Shown: piece after piece, positions 55,134 through 64,000 of the stretch
Position numbering within the stretch: position 1 is the first letter of the stretch
Layout of the letters: every line of letters starts with the position of its first letter
NCBI RefSeq assembly: GCF_014898055.3
Contig: NW_023601543.1
Span: forward strand, 59,967,782 to 60,031,781
Origin: Talpa occidentalis
Lineage: Eukaryota; Chordata; Mammalia; Eulipotyphla; Talpidae
Length of the DNA: 64,000 nucleotides
Direction: 5' to 3'
Notes under the pieces: generated by a model
What the model saw: only the letters and a program-made list of their open reading frames with translations
Told to the model about the DNA's origin: nothing
Database searches by the model: none
Program-made: the position numbers and the translations under genes

Positions 55134-56860
55134 TCCACTTGTTCCCTTTTGATCTGGGATATAATCCAGGATCATATTCCACATTTAGAAGTTATATCTC
55201 TTTAAACTTTTAAAATCTGGGACAATTTCTCCCTTTTTCTTAGTTTTTCATGATACTGACATTTTAAAAATAGCACACACCAGTTGTTTGGTAGATAAAC
55301 CTCAATTTAGGTTTGTACATTACTGCACCCTTAGATTCAGGTTGTGCATATTTGGCACAGTCTTCTCAATGCGTGAGATCAGGAGGTCAGTTTGGTCCCA
55401 ATTTCTATGATGTTAGCATGAATTACTTGGGTAAGGAATTTACCTCCACATTTCTCCTTAGTAAAATGGCTATTTTTTCTTTGTAATGTAATATGTCATT
55501 GAAGCTGCCTCTTAATATATTACAATGGCTAAGGGTAGTAATAGAGATTGAAAGCTCTGCAAGGTTATAAACCTGGCACACACATGATAAAGACATGTCT
55601 ACTATTTCAAATAAAATTTAGAAATCTATAGATTTGGATCTGTGAGATTATATACACATAATCTTCGTAAGACTTTGTGTCCCATTGAGTTGTATTATAT
55701 GATTATTTGTCCTAACAACTTGAGTAAGTGATCTATTTGATATGTTCCAGCTTTGTGCCTAGTCTTAACATCCCTAGAACACTATGAGTTGTAGATATAA
55801 ATACAGTCCCATGTCTGTTATAATTATGTTTAATATGTTTGTTCTTTTTAAAAAAATATGCTTATTCTAATGTGGCTTCTAGGATAGATGTAAGCACAAT
55901 TGTGTTTTTCAGTAAACGGCTAAACAAACAATTGAATACATCTTTCTTAATGTCTACCTGAGAAATCTTGAAAGCCAAAGCAAACATCAGTTTTGGCCAT
56001 AATGCAGATACATGGAACATCTTAAAAATAACACAGATCAAAGAAATATGCTTCCATATGTCAATGCTGAAAAAAAAATGTATTCTCTAAATGATTTCAC
56101 ATAAGTCAGGCAACCATCCAACAATGATAAGCAATTATTAGTAATAACAAGGAAGCTTCTCTGTGGGCTCAGGCTACCCACAGCCCATGTTTCACATCAT
56201 TAGGGCACCCCTGATGTATTTCTTTGTGGCTTCTTTTCTCTGACCATATCAAAGCCTGTAGCAGAATATAGTGATTTAAAAAGATAGACACAGTCAATGT
56301 ATTGACCCCTGAAATTGGCTGCCTGCAAAACTGTCTGCTTTTCTTTTCTGGAAACCCTTCTTAACAATTCTGTCTCTTAATTTCAGTCTGGCTCTAATTG
56401 TATTTCAATAGGCTCTGAATTTGTTGGACTGGGGAAGAGGAAAACTGCCACCTTGGATAATGAGATTGGAATCTTAAGCTTCTCTGTTTTTCAAGAAGAC
56501 TGGTCAGTATCATTTTAAAATAACTTTACATATTCTCTTCTCTTCCACATACAAAAATGACAATATATGAAGTCATTGAACTAGAATCTGTTTTTACTTT
56601 TACAAGACTATTGAGCCCTTTTTTTTCTTTAAACATGGTAAGTGTTAAATGCAAAACATCCACAACCCTCTGAAGGAATGAGTCTAGAAGCAAGGAGGGA
56701 ATTTAAGTAGGTCTGAGCCTCTTTTCAGTTGGTTTGTAGTAATGCAATGATTGTTTTGTTTTGGCGTTTTCTGAGTCAATTGTGATGTCATCAAAATTTA
56801 TGTCAGTATTCCTGGGTTACAGGAAGCTCTATTTTCAACATAATAACTAAGTTTTAAAAT
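55134..56860. other. low-copy sequence
   Basis: About 1.7 kb with no repeat or gene I can support. Parts could be very old LINE sequence. Confidence 0.45.
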
Positions 56861-56862
56861 GG

Positions 56863-57133
56863 ATTTTTTTTTTTAAAAGATTTTATTTTATTTATTTATA
56901 CAAGCACTGGGTACAGTCAGAAGCACGGGAGGGTGAGAGAATTCACCAGAGGCAGAGCGGAGAGCAGAGCAGGCAGACTGACGAAATACACTGCTGAGGG
57001 AGCAGCGGGCGGCAGGAGAGGTCTGCGCGCCATGTGGGACCCTCACCCGGTGGCCGGGGATCGAACCTGTGTTGCAGAAGCTGCGGGCAGCTTAGCAACA
57101 CAGCGCTCAACCGCTGCGCCACCGGGGAGGCCC
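56863..57133 (-). mobile_element. SINE, young type
   Basis: CAAGCACTGGGTACAGTCAG, reversed head CCACCGGGGAGGCCC. Duplication AAAATGGAT/AAAATTGAT. Confidence 0.94.
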
Positions 57134-57184
57134 AAAATTGATCTTATTTCTTAAGGGAAGAATTGGATTTCAGTTCACATAATA

Positions 57185-57755
57185 GTTTCTATTGTTGCCA
57201 ACCCATCACTACAAATTAACACCTATTAATGACTTAAAACAATATCCATTTATTAAAAAAAATCCATTGATTATAAGTAAGAAATCGGAGAATAGCATGA
57301 TTCAACTGGGTCTTCTGCCTAGTGTCTTACAATGCCAAAATTAAGGTGTTGCCAGGAACTTTCTGGAGGTTCTGAATGAGTATGTGCCTCCACACTCATT
57401 CAGATTATAGGCTGAATTTAGTTCCTTGTGATTGCAGGACTGAGGTTCTCCATTTCCTGTTAGTTATCAGTCAGGGACTTTGTTATGCTCCTAGAGGTTA
57501 CCCACATTCCTTCTCATGCTTTCCATGTGGCCCCCTTTAGCGACAGCAGGTCAAATTTTTTTATGCTTCAAGTCTCTCTGACTTTTCCCTCTGCTACATC
57601 ACTCCTCTGCTTCCAGCAGGAAGAAGTTCCCGGCTTTTAAGGGTTCATGTGATTAGACTGGGCCCACTTTGTTAATTCAGGAAAATCGTCCTATCTTAAG
57701 GTTCATTTTAATCACATCAGCAAAGTCCCTTTGGCCCTGTGCTAAAACATGTTTA
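57185..57755 (-). mobile_element. mammalian-wide repeat, class uncertain (LTR-like)
   Basis: TTGCCAACCCATCACTACAA-ATTAACACC with AATGACTTAAAACAATATCC-ATTTATT at the left, and a pyrimidine-rich TGGGCCCACTTTGTTAATTC right part, resemble a common old mammalian element that I cannot name with certainty. Confidence 0.5.
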
Positions 57756-58480
57756 CAAGTTCTAGAGGTTAGAGTAGTATATCTTTGGGAAGCCATTTTT
57801 CTGCAGGAAAAACCACTGGCCAGGAAAAACCTAGACTAGATTGAAGGCTTATCATGAATTTGGAGTTTACAAACACAGATATCAGGAGATTTTTTATATT
57901 AGCAAATAGCACCTACTGTAAAATGTGGGACCTGATTGACTTTTCCTGTTTAGAGAGCATAGAAGTAAGGGGTCTTACAGATGAGCAAAAGATAAGCCTG
58001 GATATTATTCTAGAATGCATCTGTTAATCAGGTACTTTGGGGTGAAAACAGTGATGGATTTGTAGAGCTCCAGTGTGAGACAGATCGAGACACACTGGCA
58101 CCTTCTGGGAAGGAATTGCATGTCTTCTTTAGTCCCTTGGTGACCTCTTCAAGAAGAAAACAGCAGCAGCAAATCCTCTGTGGACATGGGCAGATGTGAA
58201 CGGAAATTTTAAATGAGGCTAAATAGTCTCTGCTTAATACACACATTACTTTTATTTACCAGTTATTGTCAATAAATCCAGTAAAATATTAATAACTAAA
58301 AGTGTTCATAATCATTTTAATTTGGGTGGACATTATGATAGCCAATCACTACTGGCTAGAATGACCTCATAAACAAGGTCGTGGGAACATCTTCACTGCA
58401 GGAAAGAAAAAAGTGAAGGTAATTTTTGGTTTTGTTGTTGTTGACTTTTCCTGAAGAAGGCAAATAAAAGGATTCTAATT
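57756..58480. other. low-copy sequence
   Basis: Nothing supported. GGTTTTGTTGTTGTTGACTT near 58427 is a short simple repeat. Confidence 0.45.
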
Positions 58481-58498
58481 TAAAAAATCTCTAATTTG

Positions 58499-58814
58499 GG
58501 GCCTCCCCGGTGGCGCAGCGGTTGAGCGCTGGGTTGCGAAGCTGCCCGCGGCCTCTGCGGCGCCAGTTCGATCCCCGGCTGCTTCCCGGCCACCGGAGGA
58601 GGGTCCCACATGGCGCGCAGACCTCTCCTGCCGCCCGCTGCTCCCCTCAGCAGTGTACTTCGGTCCTTCTGCCTGTTCTGCTCCCCGCTCTGGCTCTGGT
58701 GGATTCTCTCACCCTCCCGCGCTTCTGACTGTACCCAGTGCTTGTATAAACAAAACAAACAAACAAATAAATAAATAAAAGACTGTCACTTTAAAAAAAA
58801 AAATATAAAAAAAA
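58499..58814 (+). mobile_element. SINE, young type, third tail variant
   Basis: Full head and body; tail (AAAC/AAAT)n then AGACTGTCACTTTA(n)-TAT-A(n), unlike either common tail. Duplication AAAAAATCTCTAATTTGGG. Confidence 0.96.
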
Positions 58815-58834
58815 AAAAAATCTCTAATTTGGGT

Positions 58835-59225
58835 AAAGCTAGTAGGCTGCTAACCCCTTTAACAGTGTAAAGTTATATGTGAGGGAAATTGACTCAGAAA
58901 ACCAAACATTCATGCCAAATTGATAAGAAAGAGCAGAAGACTACAACTTAGTATGTGTGTTAGAGTCTTTACATTATACATACCTTCAAAAAAGAATGTG
59001 AAGATATACATCAGAATGTCAACATTGACATTCTCTGGGTGGTAAGATTATAAGCATTTGTGTTTTCTTTGAGTTTTCAAGGTTTTTTTTTTCCCATTGA
59101 GCATGTGTTATTTCCATAAATATGGAAAATTACATAAAAATCAGACAACAAAAAGTAAAATCAAAGTCGAAATGGAACGAATGGGGGAAATATTTAGGAA
59201 TGTAATTCTCCATGCTCTTCAATAT
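58835..59225. other. low-copy sequence, possibly old L1 end
   Basis: ACATTCTCTGGGTGGTAAGA-TTATAAGC recalls an old LINE 3' end, but the match is short. Confidence 0.35.
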
Positions 59226-59240
59226 CTTTACCTGTAGTTT

Positions 59241-59502
59241 ATTTATTTATTTATTTTTAAAGATTTATTTATTTATGCATACAAGAACTGGGATATAGGC
59301 CAGAGGTGTGGGGGTTGAGAAGATTCACCAGAGACAGAGCAGGGAACAGAACAGGGAGACTGACTGAAATACACTGCTGAGGGGAGCAGTGGGCTAGTCA
59401 GGAGAGGTCTGCTGCGCAATATGGGTAGCTCCCTGTCCAGGGACTGAACTTGTGCTGCAGTGGCTATGGATAGTTTCATAGGTTGCGCCACCACAGAGGC
59501 CC
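59241..59502 (-). mobile_element. SINE, older type
   Basis: ATGCATACAAGAACTGGGAT, reversed head CACCACAGAGGCCC. Duplication TACCTGTAGTTTA. Confidence 0.92.
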
Positions 59503-59950
59503 TTTTTACCTGTAGTTTAATAGATATTTTTCCTACAATTGGCTACCGATCACTTTTGGAAACCCTTCCTATATTTGGGTATTTCCCATATGATGCTTTA
59601 CGTCTAATACACAAGTTAACTTTTATCTAGGTCCTTTGTGATCAGACACAGCAACAGAAGTGAAACTTCTGTTCAGAAGCTAGTGACCTTAAGGAGGCAG
59701 ACACCTTGTGGAATCCATGACTGAGTGGTGTATGTTCTTTAGAGGCAGAGGTAGCTGAAATCCTAGTGTGAGCCTACTGAACTTATTGGTGGTGGCCATG
59801 GGATCTCCACAGGAGCAGTCCTGACATGTGGTTTGTGTTTTGTCTGAGCTGGGGTGCCTCCATGCCAGATTCTCCAGTCTTCCAGGAGCTTGTGCGAGCT
59901 AATTAATATTCTTTCAAAAATCTTATTTCTGTTCAAACTATCTAACTAAG
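59503..59950. other. low-copy sequence
   Basis: No supported feature. Confidence 0.45.
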
Positions 59951-59954
59951 GATT

Positions 59955-60325
59955 GGAAGTTATGGATTGAATTGTTTCTCCTCTTTTTCTAATCCATATG
60001 TTGAAGCCTTAACCCCCAGTACTTCAGAATGTTACTAATTTTGGAAATAAGATCTTTAAAGAGATGATTAAATTAAAATGAAACCATTAGGATAGGCCCT
60101 AGTCCAAGAAGAGGAAGAGACACCAGTGGCCCATGAATAGAAGAAAGGCCAAGTGAGGACACAGCAAAAAGACAGTCATCTATAAGCCAAGAAGAAAATT
60201 CTCAGAGGAAACCAGCCCTGTGTACACCTTGAATTTGGACTTCTAGCCTCCTGAACTAGAAAAAAAAAATTCTGCTGTTTAAGCCATCTAGTCTGATATT
60301 TTGTTATGATAGCTCGAGCAAATAA
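59955..60325 (+). mobile_element. MLT1/MST-type (MaLR) LTR
   Basis: GGATTGAATTGTTTCTCCTC, CCATATGTTGAAGCCTTAAC-CCC, GGCCAAGTGAGGACACAGC and TTTAAGCCATCTAGTCTGAT-ATTTTGTTATG in order are diagnostic of the MaLR group. Confidence 0.88.
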
Positions 60326-60470
60326 ATATACTGACTGATCTGTAAGAGAAAAAAGCCCAAATCTATGCTTCAGTTCATGCTTTCATGTTGGCAATAGCAG
60401 ATGCCACAGAGAATGAAGCTAGGATTGGGAAGGCCATGAAAAACTACAGTTAGGGGTCAAGGAAGTATTT

Positions 60471-60801
60471 TTTTTTTAATTTTTTTAAATCATTTTTTTT
60501 TTTTAAATAGAGGCATGTTTTATTTATTTATTTATTTGTTTGTTTGTTTGTTTGTTTGTTTATACATGCACTGGGTACAGTCAGAAGCGCGGGAGGGTGA
60601 GAGAATTCACCAGAGCCAGAGCAGGGAGCAGAGCAGGCAGAAGGACCGAAGTACACTGCTGAGGGGAGCAGCAGGAGGCAGGAGAGGTCTGAGCGCCATG
60701 TGGGACCCTCCTCTGGTGGCCGGGAAGCAGCCGGGGATTGAACCGGCGCGGCAGAGGCCGCGGGCAGCTTCGCAACCCAGCGCTCAACCTCTACGCCACC
60801 G
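60471..60801 (-). mobile_element. SINE, young type, ACATGCCTCT tail, head-truncated
   Basis: Reversed tail AGAGGCATGTTTTATTTATT, full body, but the head stops at CGCCACCGG and lacks the usual GGAGGCCC. Duplication GGTCAAGGAAGTATT. Confidence 0.94.
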
Positions 60802-61095
60802 GGTCAAGGAAGTATTTAATTGACTGGCCAGTAGCCAAAAAAGCAAAAGCTCAGAAGCCTGACAACAGTCAATGCACATACACAATCACAGGTCAGAAAC
60901 CAAGGCAGCAGACAAGAGACAGAGGCAAGATTCATGTCCAAAGGTTAACCTGATAGTCCACGATGAAGACAGCATAAGAATGATTGGTGGGCAAGCAATG
61001 AAAGAAACAAACTCCAAAAGAAAGGGATCCTGAGACAAACTTGTTTTCCTTCTGCTTTAAAAAAAAGTGTTTTTTTCATGAGCAGTGGATTTATT
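60802..61095. other. low-copy sequence
   Basis: Nothing supported. Confidence 0.4.
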
Positions 61096-61099
61096 CCAA

Positions 61100-62025
61100 T
61101 ACTAAGTTGGAAAGTTTGCCTTATCTACAATGAGCTCATACAACTCAACAAAAAGCAAACACATAATTTAATTAAGAAATGGGCAGAGGATCTAAATAGG
61201 CACTTCTCCAAATAAGACATACAGATGGCCAATAGGCATATGAAAAAATGTTCATCACCACTTATCAGGGAAATGCAAATCAAAAGCATAGTGAGCTACC
61301 ATTTCTCACCAGTGAGAATGTCACATGTCAAAATGAACAGAAGCAACAAGTTGCTGGTGAGGGTGAGAAGAAAAAGAACCCTATTGCACTGCTGGTGGGA
61401 ATGGACACTGACCCAGCCACTATGGAAAGGAGAATGGAGATTTCTCAAAAGAATAAAGATGGATCTGCCATATGATACAGCAATTTCACTCCTAAGTATC
61501 AGGCCAAAGGACACAAGAACACTAATTTGAAAGGAATCTTGCACTCCAATGTTCATTGTAGCACTATTTACAATAGCCAAGATATGGAAACAACCTAAAT
61601 ACCCAAAACTAGATGATGGGATCAAGAAGATGTGGTACATATACACAATGGAATATTACTCAGCAATCAAAAAAAGATAAACGTATGCAATTTGCAGCAA
61701 CATGGATAGAGTTGGAAAGGATTATTCTAAGTGAAATAAGTCAGAAAGAGAAAGATAAAAACCAGATGTTATCATTCATATGTGGAATATAGAGAAACCA
61801 AACTAAGAGCCAGAGATAGAAAACCTTAAAAGCTAACTCTTGAAAACTGAATATAGAATTGAAGCATCCAAAGGGGTAGGGAGTGAGAGAGGAACAGGGA
61901 AAAAGAGTGAAGAAAGCAAGAAAACAATGGTGGTGAACTGTGGGTGATGTGGTGGTGATACCTGATGGGGGGAATCCTAGTGATATCACAGTTAAAAGAA
62001 TAAGTTAAAATTATTATTTTAAAAA
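61100..62025 (+). mobile_element. L1 3' end
   Basis: AAGAAATGGGCAGAGGATCT, AAATGCAAATCAAAAGCATA, GCACTATTTACAATAGCCAA and CACAATGGAATATTACTCAG in order. Frames broken. Ends in an A-rich run near 62025. Confidence 0.87.
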
Positions 62026-62029
62026 AAGG

Positions 62030-63490
62030 ATATGAAAAGACAAGCTGCAGACTAGGAAAAAAATAGCTGCAAATCTCACAAGGGAATTTTATCTAGAATT
62101 CACAAAGAATTCACAAATCTCAATAGCAAAAGGCCCCCAAATATTCCAATTAGAAAATGGATAAAAGATGTGAAAAGACATTTTACCAAAGATGAGTTAT
62201 AAATGGTAAATAAGTACATGAAAAGCGGGTCAACATGATTTACTGTTAGGAAAATACAAATTAAAATCCCAATGAGATATAATTACACATTTATCAATGT
62301 CTGAAATAAAATGTCTAAAATAGAATGCCTAAATAAATGTCTAAAATAAAAAATGGTGATATACCAAATACTGGTAAGGATACAGAGAAACTGAATCATT
62401 CAAGCATTACTGTTGGGAATGTAAAATGGGACAACCAATCCAGAAATTTATTTAGCGTTTTCTCATAAAATTAAACCTATTCAACATATAACTTAGTTGT
62501 CAGTTTCTTGGGTGATTATCCCAGAAAGGTAAGCATGTAGATTCACAGAAAAACCTGTACAATAATGTTCATAACAGCTTTATTCACAAATTCCAAAGGT
62601 GGGAAACAACTTAATTTTTTAAATTTAATTTTTAAATTTATATATATTTTACATCATTGTTCATTTTTAAACAATGTTTGCTTCCCCTCCCCCACTCAGA
62701 TGTAGTGCCCATAGAATTTCCTTCACCAATGCACCTATGCACCATCACCTCAGTCCCCTGTGCTCCTCCCTCCCTCCCTCTGATCCCTCTCCCTCCTCCT
62801 CCCCTGAAGTATGTCTCTGATTTATAATTGTCTGTTTGTTTTTGTTTTGTTTTGTTGTGTTTTGAATTGTTATTATTTTTTTCCCCTGATATCTTATTTG
62901 GCTCCCTTATATTCCTCCTATAAGTGAAACCGTCTGATATTTTTCTTTTTCCTTCTGACTTATTTTTCTGAGCATAACTCCTTCTAGGTCCATACAGGTT
63001 GCTGCGAATGGCATTAGTTTATCTATTTTGATTGCTGAATAGTATTCCATTGTGTATATGTACCACATCTTCTTCATCCAGTCATCTGTTTTTGGGCATT
63101 TGGGTTGAGGAAACAACTTGAATATCCTTCAATGGGTGGACAACCTATATGTCCTTTGGTGGGTGAATGGTTATACATACCCTGCTATATCTGCACCATA
63201 GAATACTACTCAGCAATAAAAAAAAATGAACTATTAATACAAATAAACTGGCTGGATCTCAATTTATTATGCTTAGGGGAAAATGATCATCTCAAATGGT
63301 TGCATATTTAATGACTGTATTTGTGTACCATGCTTAAAATGACAAAGCTATAGAGATGGACAGCAAATAAGCTGTTGCCAGGGTACAGGGAGAGAGTGGG
63401 TGTGGATAGTATAAGTGAGTTCCTTTGTGGAGATAAGGAGTTTTGTATCTTGATTGTGGAGTTGGTTTTATGAGGTAAAAATTGCATAGA
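62030..63490 (+). mobile_element. older L1 3' end, split by a reverse L1
   Basis: Pieces 62030-62625 (GACAAGCTGCAGACTAGGAA, CCAATTAGAAAATGGATAAA-AGATG) and 63108-63490 (GAATATCCTTCAATGGGTGG, CATAGAATACTACTCAGCAA) are one diverged sense L1. Confidence 0.82.
62626..63107 (-). mobile_element. 5'-truncated L1, reverse strand
   Basis: TTTTACATCATTGTTCATTT, a CCTCCCTCCCTC run, CCTCCTATAAGTGAAACCGT and CATCTTCTTCATCCAGTCAT. GGAAACAACTTAA/GGAAACAACTTGAA flanks it as a target duplication. Confidence 0.88.
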
Positions 63491-63503
63491 ACTTTATTTT
63501 TCT

Positions 63504-63762
63504 ATTTTTAATTAAAAAAAGATTTATTTATTTTTGTGTAGAAGAACTGGGGTATAGGTCAGAGATGTGGGGGTGAGAGGATTCACCAGAGAAAGTGGAA
63601 AGCAGAACAGGTAGATATACTGAAATACACTGCTAAGGAGAGCAGCAGCTGAGACAGGAGAGGTCTGCTGTGCCATGTGGGTTAGCTCCCTGACCTGGGA
63701 TCGAACCCAGGCTGAGGCAGTGATAGTGTTGAAACTTAACCCCAAGGCCATCAGGAAGACCC
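63504..63762 (-). mobile_element. SINE, oldest type
   Basis: TTTTTGTGTAGAAGAACTGG as in the copy at 54045; reversed head CATCAGGAAGACCCC. Duplication TGCATAGAACTTTAT. Confidence 0.88.
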
Positions 63763-64000
63763 CTGCATAGAACTTTATACATACATATACACAAATACAA
63801 ATTGAATATAGGCTATAGTCTAATGATGTTTTTTGATGTCAATTTATTGGTTTTGATATTTCATTCCAATTATGTAAAATGTCAACTTTGTGAGAAAATG
63901 GGTGAAGTGTTTATGGGATTCTACTGTTTTGGCAATTTCCTGCAAGTCTATATATTTTTTTAAATAAAATTATTTTTTTAGAGTTATGAGAAAATGTACT
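63763..64000. other. low-copy sequence, possibly an L1 tail
   Basis: TATACATACATATACACAAA-TAC and later AT-rich sequence; nothing definite. Confidence 0.35.

Noticed and set aside
61225..61530. About 100-codon frame in L1
   Set aside because: Out of frame with ORF2 and lying in a decayed L1 3' end.
1..64000. CRISPR array, operon, bacterial promoter or phage system
   Set aside because: No spaced direct repeats or bacterial gene arrangement. All dense repetition is explained by SINEs, L1, LTRs and microsatellites.

Overview
This is a stretch of mammalian nuclear DNA made almost entirely of interspersed repeats. I found no intact protein-coding gene, no RNA gene and no bacterial-type feature. 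The most frequent element is a tRNA-derived SINE of about 250-300 bp, present in 43 copies. Its head carries Pol III A- and B-box matches, and its tail is AAAT-rich followed by ATCTTAAAA or ACATGCCTCT-A(n). From memory it matches the Rhin-1 type SINE of horseshoe and leaf-nosed bats (Yinpterochiroptera). With the accompanying L1, MIR, MER20-type hAT, Tigger and MLT1/MST-type sequences, this points to a rhinolophoid-type bat. The species call is an inference from recall and was not searched.

Layout. 0-3 kb: an L1 3' end holding a solo LTR that itself holds a SINE. 3-9 kb: SINEs, an old LTR-like stretch, an LTR inserted in a SINE with a 4-bp target duplication, a different LTR with a 6-bp duplication, and a hAT relic. 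9-16 kb: L1 pieces, SINEs and a 100-N assembly gap. 16-25 kb: MIR, a probable NOP56 retropseudogene, MER20, reverse-strand L1. 25-28.4 kb: a decayed Tigger transposon with recognisable transposase on the minus strand. 29-43 kb: four LTRs of related families, a TATA-bearing LTR near 33 kb, reverse-strand L1, and a three-level nest (old LTR > 601-bp-family LTR > internally deleted provirus) at 40.9-42.9 kb. 43-54 kb: low-copy DNA, microsatellites, an RPS3 processed pseudogene inside an L1/HAL1-like element, and another LTR copy inside an L1. 54-64 kb: low-copy DNA, SINEs, an MLT1/MST-type LTR and nested L1s of opposite orientation.

Nothing here works as a gene set. The window is a record of successive insertions whose order can be read from the nesting. 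The main points of interest are an LTR family seen as seven pieces with a short ATG-initiated hydrophobic reading frame at the same place in several copies, an internally deleted provirus that still shows its polypurine tract and LTR, a SINE lineage with an unusual 3' tail, and a strand skew of the SINEs (32 minus, 11 plus). Boundaries supported by target-site duplications are good to about 1-3 bp; the others are approximate.
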